Shown here: positions 1-5,894 of the stretch, piece by piece
How the letters are laid out: the number at the start of each line of letters is the position of its first letter
How positions within the stretch are numbered: position 1 is the first letter of the stretch
Assembly: GCA_964558295.1 (NCBI GenBank)
Contig: CAZLDQ010000285.1
Span: 1-6,090 of the forward strand
DNA from: JBDKTH01 sp964558295
GTDB lineage: Bacteria > Planctomycetota > Planctomycetia > Pirellulales > Thermoguttaceae
Reading direction: 5' to 3'
Length of the DNA stretch: 6,090 nucleotides
Notes under the pieces: generated by a model
Databases searched by the model: none
What the model was told of the DNA's origin: nothing
What the model saw: the letters and a program-made list of their open reading frames with translations, nothing else
Translations under genes and position numbers: made by a program

Positions 1-952
1 ACTGTTGCTTAACCGACCCCGGGCTTTGTGCCACTTCCGTTGAAACAAAACATACCCACTTCCTTCGGGCTGTCCAGTCAGGATGCTTCCATATCAAGAA
101 TAAGCCGACTGGAAAACAACACAGCAGAAGAAGACCGATGACGATCGGGTTACGTAAAAGGCGACCACTCTCCATAGGTAAACGCTTCAGTGTCGAAAGA
201 CCGTCCTCGCTGAAACGCGAAAGCTCTCTGATCTCCCGGTCGAGTGTTGTCAGGCGTGCTTGGGCTTGCATGATTGGTTGCGTTGCTTCCGCCGCATTAG
301 CCTGCTCTCCATGCTTCTCGTAGGCCCTTTTTCCAAGCTCTCGCAAGCAGGAATTGATCTCAATCTCAATCGCTTTTGCCTGGGCCACGTCTTTGGCATG
401 ACAAGCAGCCGCTTTGGCGCGAGCGACAATGGTGTGAGGTTGGGCTGTATCGGTTGCTGGGGCTTGCTTGAGTGCCTGTAATCTTGCCAGCCTGTCGGCA
501 GTCCTCGCGTAGAGATCCTCGAACTCCTGACGGTAGCGCCCCGAATCGTAGATGGCCTTTCCGAGTGCCCAGTATGCGTTCGGCAAAGTGACTTGAGTGA
601 TTTTCAAACGTTCCGCTTCTTTGGCGGCCAGCAGGGCGGCAGCTTTGGTGTTCGCGGCAACGACAGATGCCGCTTCCTTTGCAGTTTCAGCAAAGGATTT
701 TGAATGGTTGACCGGCGAGGCCGTTGAGGGGGGCTGAGAAGTTGGCAGAGGCGGACATGGGGCCGTCGAGGATGCCTGAGGACTGGGGATCAATCCCTCG
801 ATTGCGGACGCCGCTACCCAGCCTTCCATCCCCTGTTTCCACACGAGGTCGGAAGGCAGGAGTTGTCCGGACGCGGCAAGTTGTCGGAGGTGTTCTGGCG
901 TGACTGGCCCGAATTGCTGGCCTTGTCGGGCGTAGAACCATTGATCGGCCAT
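1..952 (-). CDS. GYF_2-domain (DUF4339-like) membrane protein, C-terminus beyond left edge
   Basis: The frame is open from ATG at 952-950 to the window edge, giving 317 residues without a stop. The start has a strong ribosome binding site (GGGGGAG, 6 bases upstream). Residues about 4-54 look like a GYF_2 domain, starting WFYARQGQQFGPVTPE and ending with the conserved pattern VWKQGMEGWVAAS. This domain is usually taken as a protein-protein interaction module. A Pro/Ser linker follows (about 55-85), then a long Ala/Lys/Glu-rich, probably helical region (about 86-250) with two related segments: ALGKAIYDS at about 129-137 and ELGKRAYEKH at about 205-214. A hydrophobic segment at about 268-288 (IVIGLLLLCCFPVGLFLIW) is a likely membrane helix, followed by the basic motif KHPDWTARRKW. 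That proline-glycine helix plus HPxW pattern recurs in planctomycete proteins. The gene is divergent from the sigma factor gene. Its function is unknown; the GYF_2 call is confident, the role is not. Confidence 0.85.
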   Translation of the reverse strand, partial: MADQWFYARQGQQFGPVTPEHLRQLAASGQLLPSDLVWKQGMEGWVAASAIEGLIPSPQASSTAPCPPLPTSQPPSTASPVNHSKSFAETAKEAASVVAANTKAAALLAAKEAERLKITQVTLPNAYWALGKAIYDSGRYRQEFEDLYARTADRLARLQALKQAPATDTAQPHTIVARAKAAACHAKDVAQAKAIEIEINSCLRELGKRAYEKHGEQANAAEATQPIMQAQARLTTLDREIRELSRFSEDGLSTLKRLPMESGRLLRNPIVIGLLLLCCFPVGLFLIWKHPDWTARRKWVCFVSTEVAQSPGSVKQQ

Positions 953-1194
953 TGTAGACTCCCCCTTTCAGGACTTTTCCGGCATTGGTGCGAGAGGCTC
1001 TATCGCCTTCACGGTTCGTTTGGTGAAGAAGTACAATTTTGAATACTTCCACGTTTTTCCCTTCCAGCCACGGAGCCTTCCGGTCGCTATTGCATTAACG
1101 TGCCACCTACTACGAGAAGCGGGCGCTCAGCCAAAACCCGGCCAAAAGATTTCGCCATGTCCGAGCGAACGTCCCAGGTGCACAATAAAGAAGA

Positions 1195-1223
1195 GAGGGG
1201 AGCACGCCAAAGCGTCACCCCTC
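1195..1223. repeat. Imperfect inverted repeat (hairpin)
   Basis: GAGGGG (1195-1200) pairs with CCCCTC (1218-1223). Inside, ACGC (1204-1207) pairs with GCGT (1212-1215) around a CAAA loop, with a small internal loop between the stems. No T-run follows on either strand, so it is not a standard intrinsic terminator. Confidence 0.5.
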
Positions 1224-1268
1224 GGGAGACCCAGCGACGAGTCTGTGGCCCCCCCATAACGTAAGGGG

Positions 1269-1308
1269 CAATCGGTTCATCAATCGTCAGCATCGATTGG
1301 GGGAATCG
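1269..1308. repeat. Cluster of AATCG/CGATT units
   Basis: CAATCG occurs at 1269-1274 and 1281-1286, its inverse CGATTG at 1294-1299, and AATCG at 1304-1308. The units form two nested inverted repeats: CAATCG-7-CGATTG, and CGATT-GGGGG-AATCG at 1294-1308. The spacing of 10 to 13 bases is near one helical turn, as in an operator. No protein can be assigned to it. Confidence 0.35.
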
Positions 1309-1327
1309 TACCGTTGGCGACTTTGGA

Positions 1328-1369
1328 CAAGACCTGACGAAGTCTTGGAGGAAATGGCCGCCTTGCGGC
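1328..1369. repeat. Two adjacent hairpins in the sigma factor leader
   Basis: CAAGAC (1328-1333) and GTCTTG (1342-1347) form a perfect 6-bp inverted repeat with an 8-base loop. Ten bases on, GCCGC (1357-1361) and GCGGC (1365-1369) form a tight hairpin around CTT, extendable by a G-T and a T-A pair. Neither has a following T-run. Confidence 0.4.
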
Positions 1370-1434
1370 TAACGCTCGCTTCTTATCAATAGCAGGATGG
1401 CCATCGGAGAATGCCCGTTGCGATGTGGGAATGC

Positions 1435-1473
1435 GTCCAGTAGCATGGCGGGGAGACAACCCTCCCACTGGAC
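1435..1473 (+). promoter_or_regulatory. Leader hairpin abutting the sigma factor ribosome binding site
   Basis: GTCCAGT (1435-1441) pairs perfectly with ACTGGAC (1467-1473). Immediately inside, GGGAG (1451-1455) pairs with CTCCC (1462-1466) around the loop ACAACC. The 3' strands are continuous, while the 5' side carries a 9-base bulge (1442-1450). The next bases are AGAGG (1474-1478), the only Shine-Dalgarno-like stretch before the sigma factor ATG at 1489. In the mRNA this 12-bp structure would sit right beside the ribosome entry site. The pairing is visible; a regulatory role is inferred. Confidence 0.45.
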
Positions 1474-1488
1474 AGAGGCCCACGGCAG

Positions 1489-2103
1489 ATGGCAACACCG
1501 TTCGGCAATACAACTCAACTCTGGCTAGACCTTATGCGGGCTGGCGATCAGCAAGCCCGCGAACGGCTGATCGAACATACCTGCGAACGACTCCGGTTGC
1601 TTGCCCAGAAGATGTTGCGAGGATCACCCAGGATTCGTCGCTGGGAAGAAACCGACGATGTGTTCACGGAGGCGCTGACCAAGTTGTACCGCAGCCTGGC
1701 CTCCATTCAACCGGAGTCGCCAAGAGACTTCTACAATTTGGCGATGACCCAAATCCGTCGTGTGTTGATCGATATGGCCCGCCACTACTACGGCCCGGAG
1801 GGATGGGGGACGAAGCATGAGTTGGCGGTGATGGACTCGGAAGGCAGGCAGTGCGCTCGGTACGAAAAGGTGGATGGAGAGGGAAAACCCGGCTGCCTTC
1901 TGGAATGGACAGAGTTTCACGCTCAAGTGGAGCGACTGCCCGACGAAGAACGGGAGGTGTTTGGCTTGTTGTGGTACGGCGGATTGACCCAGCAAGAAGC
2001 GGTCAAGACATTGGGCATTTCGGAACGCACGCTTCGTCGCCGATGGCGTTCTGCCCGGATCTTGCTCTATGAGGCGCTCGGTGGCGAACCGCCGAGTGAT
2101 TGA
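1489..2103 (+). CDS. ECF-type RNA polymerase sigma factor, planctomycete kinase-linked type
   Basis: A 204-residue alternative sigma factor that should direct RNA polymerase to a special promoter set. Residues about 23-100 form the sigma-2 region, with RRWEETDDVFTEALTKLY (50-67, core binding and -10 recognition) and RDFYNLAMTQIRRVLIDMAR (79-98). The motif HYYGPEG follows. Residues about 142-196 form sigma-4, with the helix-turn-helix LTQQEAVKTLGISERTLRRR (166-185) for the -35 element. The length and the two-domain plan fit the Sigma70_ECF family (PF07638-like), and the WEETDD and YYGPEG signatures are typical of planctomycete members encoded next to Ser/Thr kinases. ATG 1489 is the only ATG or GTG in frame after the stop at 1441-1443. 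Its ribosome site (AGAGG, 10 bases upstream) is weak and follows a hairpin. No anti-sigma gene is adjacent, so control through the kinase downstream is likely (inference). Confidence 0.92.
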   Translation: MATPFGNTTQLWLDLMRAGDQQARERLIEHTCERLRLLAQKMLRGSPRIRRWEETDDVFTEALTKLYRSLASIQPESPRDFYNLAMTQIRRVLIDMARHYYGPEGWGTKHELAVMDSEGRQCARYEKVDGEGKPGCLLEWTEFHAQVERLPDEEREVFGLLWYGGLTQQEAVKTLGISERTLRRRWRSARILLYEALGGEPPSD

Positions 2104-2107
2104 GGGG
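2102..2107 (+). promoter_or_regulatory. Ribosome binding site overlapping the sigma factor stop codon
   Basis: GAGGGG starts inside the TGA of the sigma gene (2101-2103) and lies 5 bases before ATG 2113. It favours ATG 2113 over the GTG at 2107, which is part of the Shine-Dalgarno stretch itself. The arrangement suggests translational coupling of sigma factor and kinase. Confidence 0.6.
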
Positions 2108-2112
2108 TGGCA

Positions 2113-2361
2113 ATGCCCGAGATCCGCGAACTGGATGAACTGCTTGAACGATGGGATGACCTTCGTCAGCAGGGACAAGAGGTTTCGGCGGAGGAGCTGT
2201 GCCGAGATCGCCCTGAACTGCTTGCTGAGTTAAAGCATCGGATTCACGCCCTTAAGGCGATGAACTGGCTCGCGGAGAGCGATTCGTCAGCAGTCGAGGC
2301 GACTGCCAACCAGCCCTGCCCGCGTCCTCCGTGCCCAGCACACTTGGCCGTTACCGCTTGA
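2113..2361 (+). CDS. N-terminal extension of the Ser/Thr kinase, separated by an apparent frameshift
   Basis: From ATG 2113 this frame encodes 82 residues beginning MPEIRELDELLERWDD, with EVSAEELCRDRPELLAELKHR further on. Such a charged helical segment of about 55 residues is commonly the N-terminus of planctomycete Ser/Thr kinases, joined directly to the catalytic domain. Here the frame instead runs through a Cys/Pro-rich tail (NQPCPRPPCPAHLAVTA) to a TGA at 2359-2361. The kinase domain continues in the -1 frame. The tail looks like out-of-frame translation, so true coding in this frame probably ends near 2300-2313. The best reading is the 5' piece of one kinase gene disrupted by a single-base deletion, or by a sequencing error. 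Less likely are programmed -1 frameshifting or a genuinely separate small protein. The ribosome site at 2102-2107 serves this start. Confidence 0.6.
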   Translation: MPEIRELDELLERWDDLRQQGQEVSAEELCRDRPELLAELKHRIHALKAMNWLAESDSSAVEATANQPCPRPPCPAHLAVTA

Positions 2362-4058
2362 ACCGGCTCATCGGAGCTGGCGGCTTCGGGCAAGTGTGGG
2401 AGGGATACGACCCGGAACTACAACGGGTCGTGGCCATCAAGATTCCCAATGCGCAGCGAATTGGGTCTGCCGCCGAAGCGGCCAAGTTCTTAGAGGAAGC
2501 CCGTAAGGTCGCCCAGTTGAAGCATGCGGGCATCGTGCCGGTCCACGACGTTGGCCGGGAGGGCGACTACTGCTTCATCGTTTCCGACTACGTGGATGGA
2601 GGGAATCTGGCGGCCCGGATCCGGCAGGGGGCAATGGGCTGGCAGGAGGCCGTGCGACTGGTCGCGGAGATCGCACGCATCCTGCACTTCGCGCACCAGC
2701 GCGGCTACATTCACCGCGACGTTAAGCCCGCCAACATCCTCATCGACAGCAAGGGGACTCCCTTTCTCGCGGACTTCGGCATCGCCGTCCGCGAGGCCGA
2801 GCTTCAGCAGCCGGAGACAAGCCCTGGTGGAACGCTCGCCTATATGTCGCCCGAACAGGCACGCGGCGAGGTAAGCCAGATTGACGCCCGCACCGATGTC
2901 TTCAGCTTGGGCGTAGTCCTGTACCAGCTGCTGACGGGCCAGCTTCCCTTTGAAAGCCGTGACGCGGCTGAACTACGGCGAGCTATTCTTCTCGACACAC
3001 CGAAGCTGCCCCGATCCCTCAACCCCACGATTCCAGGCACGCTGGAACGTATTTGTTTGAAGGCTTTGGCCAAAGAGCCAGCGGAGCGACACACTACCGC
3101 CAAGGATTTCGCTGCCGACCTGCAATCTGCACTGGATGCTCACCAGCGCCGGTGGGTTCGTTGGGCGGCGGTCGGGCTGCTGGTTGGGTTCATCGTAGCA
3201 ATTGGTGCCTGGTGTGCATGGCTGCCATATCAGGGGCAGCAACCCGCGGCGAGGCAGCGTTCCGCAGAGGAAACTGTCGCACAGTTGAGGGGGTGGGTCG
3301 AATCTCAGCCTCCTCAGCCCCTGGAACAGGAAGAAACGGGACAAAGCGTTTTCGCCGAAGCGTTGTCCAAGGCACGGCGGATGGTGTCACCTGAAGTGCA
3401 GTCCTCCGTCAGTTCAAGCTCGCAAACACGCTCCAAGGGCGATCCCGTGTCGGCACGGTCCGGGCATCCCAGCCATGCGAATCGCCGCGATGGCCGAAAG
3501 CCGCCGTTGGCCCCGCCAATGTTCAACGCGGCGATGGACCTCACAGGAAAGACCCTCACCGATTCGGACTACGAAGCGATTGGGCGACACCTGCTCTTGC
3601 GACGGCTCGTCCTCGCGAACACGAGGACAGGCGACAGGCATCTGCCGTACCTTTTCCGTGCGCCCAGCCTGTCGTATCTGGACCTTACTGGCACACAAGT
3701 GACCGATGCGGGACTGAAGACCATTGGCAATCCACCGATGCTTTCGCACTTACTGCTGGCCAAGACGGGCATCACCGATGCCGGGCTAAAGGAACTGGGC
3801 CCATTGCGGCTCAGGACGCTTGACCTTGAAGGGACAGAGATCACCAACGCGGGTTTGGAAACGCTCGGTGATCGCTACGGCGCGGGTGGATACCTTCGAG
3901 AGCTTAGCCTTCGCAATACCAAAGTTGGCGACGGCTGCTTGCCCTCCCTGAAGCGGCTGACGCGGCTTCAATCGCTTCGCGTGGGCGGCACCAAGATTAC
4001 AGAACACGGCATCATGGAACTGCAAGCCGCGATCCCTGGCTGCGCTATCATCCCGTAG
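2331..4058 (+). CDS. Transmembrane Ser/Thr protein kinase with leucine-rich-repeat exterior
   Basis: A Hanks-type kinase; numbering is from GTG 2331, 575 residues. The catalytic domain (about 7-265) has all key elements: glycine loop GAGGFGQV (15-22), lysine K37 in VAIK, helix-C glutamate E56, HRDVKPANIL (128-137, catalytic D130), DFG (148-150), SPE (173-175) and DVFSLGVVLYQLLTG (189-203). The HRD arginine suggests control by activation-loop phosphorylation. One membrane helix follows (about 278-298), then a Ser/Pro-rich linker. The exterior domain (about 400-575) has six LRRs of the form LDLTGTQVTDAGLK and a typical end, LQAAIPGC. The partner is presumably the sigma factor encoded just upstream. 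The true start is doubtful: GTG 2331 has no ribosome site and lacks the usual N-terminal extension, which lies in another frame at 2113. From about 2310 this frame already shows nearly all G/C third positions. The intact gene probably spanned 2113-4058. Confidence 0.88.
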   Translation: MPSTLGRYRLNRLIGAGGFGQVWEGYDPELQRVVAIKIPNAQRIGSAAEAAKFLEEARKVAQLKHAGIVPVHDVGREGDYCFIVSDYVDGGNLAARIRQGAMGWQEAVRLVAEIARILHFAHQRGYIHRDVKPANILIDSKGTPFLADFGIAVREAELQQPETSPGGTLAYMSPEQARGEVSQIDARTDVFSLGVVLYQLLTGQLPFESRDAAELRRAILLDTPKLPRSLNPTIPGTLERICLKALAKEPAERHTTAKDFAADLQSALDAHQRRWVRWAAVGLLVGFIVAIGAWCAWLPYQGQQPAARQRSAEETVAQLRGWVESQPPQPLEQEETGQSVFAEALSKARRMVSPEVQSSVSSSSQTRSKGDPVSARSGHPSHANRRDGRKPPLAPPMFNAAMDLTGKTLTDSDYEAIGRHLLLRRLVLANTRTGDRHLPYLFRAPSLSYLDLTGTQVTDAGLKTIGNPPMLSHLLLAKTGITDAGLKELGPLRLRTLDLEGTEITNAGLETLGDRYGAGGYLRELSLRNTKVGDGCLPSLKRLTRLQSLRVGGTKITEHGIMELQAAIPGCAIIP

Positions 4059-4083
4059 ACCCTGCATTGGACTGGAGGAAGCC

Positions 4084-4311
4084 ATGCGACGCAGAATCGT
4101 TCTCTTGATCGGGCTATCGGCAGCGGCCTCGGTTCTCTTGCCGCCAGCCGCCCTCGCCGCCAACCGCAGGTTCGTCTTCAAGATCAAGACGAAGAGTGGC
4201 GGGATCGTCGGCAATATCGTCATCGAGGCTAAGGACATCGAAGCGGCGAAGTACAAGCTGCGGCAACGCTACCCCGGCTGCGAGATCCTGGAAGGGAGGG
4301 AGAAGTACTAA
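4084..4311 (+). CDS. Small exported protein encoded behind the kinase
   Basis: A 75-residue protein with a clear Sec signal peptide: MRRR, a hydrophobic core (5-20), and an ALA cleavage motif with the cut predicted after residue 25. The mature part is about 50 residues. It reads as two strands (RFVFKIKTKSG and GNIVIEAKD), a helix (DIEAAKYKLRQRYPG) and a short last strand (CEILE), with a single cysteine. I do not recognise a characterised family. ATG 4084 has a good ribosome site (GGAGG, 5 bases upstream) and lies 25 bases after the kinase stop, so co-transcription is very likely. The product would sit outside the cytoplasmic membrane, where the kinase LRR domain lies, making it a plausible ligand or modulator (inference). 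Its stop codon overlaps that of the convergent gene at 4308. Confidence 0.8.
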   Translation: MRRRIVLLIGLSAAASVLLPPAALAANRRFVFKIKTKSGGIVGNIVIEAKDIEAAKYKLRQRYPGCEILEGREKY

Positions 4312-4724
4312 CATTCGAAGTACACTTTGCCGGTAATCTCCCGGTTCGGGTCATTCCTGCCAAGGTTGGGATCGTAGAATCGCCATTCCTCTTCCCGCTT
4401 CATAATGCGCTCCCAAACGAACAGCCCAAAAATCCAGGAGGAACGCTCCTCGATATCTTCTTGACTCGCGCTCTGCCCTTCGATTTGTTTGGCAACGTCC
4501 GTGATATGGGTGAGCGGGGATTTCCAAGGAGCGAGTTGCGATCCGAGGGCCGAACTGCCAAAGGACCGCTTACCATTCTTGCCCGCGTGAAATTGGCCGA
4601 CTACCCGATCCAATTCGTCACGAATTTCGTTCGCACGCTTCGTACCCAGGCGGTTCAGGACATCCTCAAAGTCCTCTTCGCGGGGTACGTGCGTAATTAA
4701 CTCTCCGTCCAAGGTCTTAAGCAT
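4308..4724 (-). CDS. Uncharacterised 138-residue protein, third gene of the AbrB-type operon
   Basis: A soluble, charged protein with no signal peptide or membrane segment. The N-terminal part (MLKTLDGELITHVPREEDF and DVLNRLGTKRANEIRDELDR) is probably helical. The C-terminal part is rich in aromatic and acidic residues: SSWIFGLFVWERIMKREEEW, then FYDPNLGRNDPNREITGK. I do not recognise the family. ATG 4724 has a strong ribosome site (AGGAG, 6 bases upstream), and codon use is that of a real gene. It lies 67 bases behind the 108-residue gene on the same strand, so it may be the end of that operon or have its own weak promoter at 4762-4789. It converges on the small exported protein gene with overlapping stops and no terminator hairpin between them. 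Confidence 0.8.
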   Translation of the reverse strand: MLKTLDGELITHVPREEDFEDVLNRLGTKRANEIRDELDRVVGQFHAGKNGKRSFGSSALGSQLAPWKSPLTHITDVAKQIEGQSASQEDIEERSSWIFGLFVWERIMKREEEWRFYDPNLGRNDPNREITGKVYFEC

Positions 4725-4761
4725 TTTGCTCTCCTAGTACATGAGTGTCTTGAGAACGCCG

Positions 4762-4789
4762 ATGATAGGCCGACTCGCCCGGATTTGAA
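4762..4789 (-). promoter_or_regulatory. Possible weak sigma-70 promoter for the 138-residue gene
   Basis: On the minus strand TTCAAA (4784-4789, four of six to consensus) is followed after 16 bases by TATCAT (4762-4767, five of six). It lies in the 67-base gap before the ATG at 4724. A match of this quality can arise by chance. Confidence 0.3.
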
Positions 4790-4791
4790 AT

Positions 4792-5118
4792 TCAGATTTT
4801 CCAGACTGTGACCTCGCACCTGCCGTTGCGGTGGCCCATCGGAAGGCTGGACAGTTCTAGTTTCCTGTCGGACACCCGTTTCCCAATTTGAACTTCTCCA
4901 AGCTTCTCCAGGGCCTTGCCGATCTGCTGCGTTGCCGTCTGCACCGGGTCGGCACCACAGTAGAGACCGACAATTTGCCGGAAGTCGCGGCTATGGTGAT
5001 CGCTGAGTTCGCGGACGACATCATGGGAATCGTAATCGGAGTGCCCGGCGCGTTGCCGCCGAACGGCATCACGGGCCTGAGCGATCACTGGGAAGAAGGG
5101 ATCGATTTTCCAAGCCAT
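4792..5118 (-). CDS. Uncharacterised 108-residue protein, second gene of the AbrB-type operon
   Basis: A soluble protein that starts MAWKIDPFFPVIAQARDAV. A His/Asp-rich stretch follows (HSDYDSHDVV and LSDHHSRDF, about residues 26-46), then GLYCGADPVQTATQQIGKAL and a C-terminal part ending CEVTVWKI. The His/Asp cluster could bind a metal, but no known catalytic motif is seen and I do not recognise the family. ATG 5118 has an AGGAGA ribosome site 6 bases upstream and is 40 bases behind the stop of the AbrB-type gene, so the two are almost certainly co-transcribed. A long open frame on the opposite strand (4888-5268) competes for this DNA but lacks a ribosome site and crosses two well-supported genes. 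Confidence 0.78.
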   Translation of the reverse strand: MAWKIDPFFPVIAQARDAVRRQRAGHSDYDSHDVVRELSDHHSRDFRQIVGLYCGADPVQTATQQIGKALEKLGEVQIGKRVSDRKLELSSLPMGHRNGRCEVTVWKI

Positions 5119-5158
5119 TCTGTTTCTCCTATAGCCTTACTAGGGACCATCGCTTCTT

Positions 5159-5725
5159 CTACTTCGTGGCCCTCAAGGGACGCACCAAGAATCCTTCGTC
5201 TCGCTCCTCAACCTGGACGATCCATCGGCCTGCGATTCCAAATCGCTCGCGCAGGCTGGCGGGGATAACAAGGGCCCCACGTTCGTCGACACAGACCTCT
5301 TGCCGGACAGGGGCGGGCTTTACGTCAATAACGTTCTGCGCCGGAACCACGTAGGAGTTGCCGACCGATAGTCCGTCCTTGACGTCAATTACGCGAGTTT
5401 CGACCGCCCCTTGCTGAACAATGAACTTGCGCCCTTCCGCCTCGAGTCCTTTCACTAGGGCGGTGTAGGCGAATACCTTTCCTGCGTGATGGGCCAACGG
5501 CCTACGCCGCTGATTTTCAACGACCGGCCTAATGTCCTGAACGTCGGCGCTTGGGACAAGAAAACTGACATCGCGCACGGTGCCGTCAGCCGCCATCGGC
5601 GCTACACGCGTGAACTGGGCTCCTGGTCGCTTCACGATCAGCATTCGCCCCTCACCCTCGTGGTTCTCGACTAGGGCCGAGGTTGGATACCGTTTCCCTT
5701 TGTGTGACCACATCGGCTTCAACAT
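5159..5725 (-). CDS. Protein with two tandem novel domains and a C-terminal AbrB/SpoVT-like DNA-binding domain
   Basis: A 188-residue protein starting MLKPMWSHKGKRY. Residues about 142-184 match the AbrB/MazE/SpoVT swapped-hairpin fold: VDERGALVIPASLRERFGI, then VQVEERDEGFLVRPL. The family binds DNA as a dimer and acts as a transition-state regulator or antitoxin. Before it are two copies of a ~60-residue beta-rich domain, at 8-67 and 80-137. Shared elements are HxGK, ALV, EGR, IV, TRV, VP, and DI or DV followed by a basic residue and P. I do not recognise this domain. Start choice: AGGAGG (5735-5740) is 9 bases before ATG 5725 but touches ATG 5734, so 5725 is preferred. The TTG at 5755 lies upstream of that ribosome site. 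The gene leads an operon with the 108- and probably the 138-residue genes, behind a strong promoter. Autoregulation is likely by family precedent but not shown. The AbrB domain is usually N-terminal, so the order is unusual. Confidence 0.85.
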   Translation of the reverse strand: MLKPMWSHKGKRYPTSALVENHEGEGRMLIVKRPGAQFTRVAPMAADGTVRDVSFLVPSADVQDIRPVVENQRRRPLAHHAGKVFAYTALVKGLEAEGRKFIVQQGAVETRVIDVKDGLSVGNSYVVPAQNVIDVKPAPVRQEVCVDERGALVIPASLRERFGIAGRWIVQVEERDEGFLVRPLRATK

Positions 5726-5734
5726 AAACGACAT

Positions 5735-5740
5735 CCTCCT
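5735..5740 (-). promoter_or_regulatory. Ribosome binding site deciding the AbrB-type gene start
   Basis: AGGAGG on the minus strand is a full Shine-Dalgarno match. With 9 bases to ATG 5725 the spacing works; with none to ATG 5734 it does not. Confidence 0.7.
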
Positions 5741-5779
5741 GGCACTGATATCCAATCGTATACACTTCAGATCTCCATA

Positions 5780-5808
5780 ATTCTAAGCCTCAGTTTCCGA
5801 ATGGTCAA
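5780..5808 (-). promoter_or_regulatory. Near-consensus sigma-70 promoter of the AbrB-type operon
   Basis: On the minus strand TTGACC (5803-5808, five of six) is followed after exactly 17 bases by TAGAAT (5780-5785, five of six). Transcription should start near 5773, giving a leader of about 47 bases to ATG 5725. The leader carries three 6-bp palindromes: AGATCT (5769-5774), GTATAC (5758-5763) and GATATC (5747-5752), possible contact points for a dimeric regulator. Confidence 0.7.
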
Positions 5809-5894
5809 CCGTCGCGGGATTAGTTTTTCAAGGACGGTGGTTCGATTCGTGGGCCTCAAGTCGGGGGCTGCGAGAGCTTCGGCAGGCCCGGTTT

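Larger units (their letters stand above)
953..1488. other. Divergent intergenic region with hairpins and no convincing gene
   Basis: These 536 bases separate the leftward GYF_2 gene from the rightward sigma factor gene. Several short open frames exist on both strands. None has a ribosome binding site together with recognisable protein content, and those overlapping 952 or 1489 are shadows. The region holds hairpins at 1195-1223, 1328-1347, 1357-1369 and 1435-1473, and a cluster of AATCG/CGATT units at 1269-1308. I could not find a convincing -35/-10 pair for either flanking gene. TTGCGG at 1364-1369 with TATCAA 15 bases on is too weak to call. Confidence 0.6.

Noticed and set aside
687..1052. 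A 121-residue open frame on the minus strand
   Set aside because: It is the out-of-frame shadow of the GYF_2 gene, whose frame has a ribosome site and a recognisable domain.
1087..1513. Minus-strand open frames of 68 and 77 residues in the intergenic region, checked for remnants of a DNA-binding or excisionase-like protein
   Set aside because: The short RRWVSRGV match is too small to mean homology. There is no ribosome site, and one frame runs into the sigma factor start.
4888..5268. A 126-residue open frame on the plus strand
   Set aside because: It overlaps two minus-strand genes that have strong ribosome sites, sensible codon use and, for one, a recognisable AbrB-like domain. It has no ribosome site of its own.
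5726..5755. Longer starts for the AbrB-type gene at TTG 5755 or ATG 5734
   Set aside because: The AGGAGG ribosome site lies downstream of the TTG and directly touches ATG 5734. Only ATG 5725 has workable spacing.
5835..5855. TTCGATTC, resembling a tRNA or tmRNA T-loop
   Set aside because: The flanking bases cannot form the 5-bp T-stem, and no acceptor or anticodon arm is nearby.
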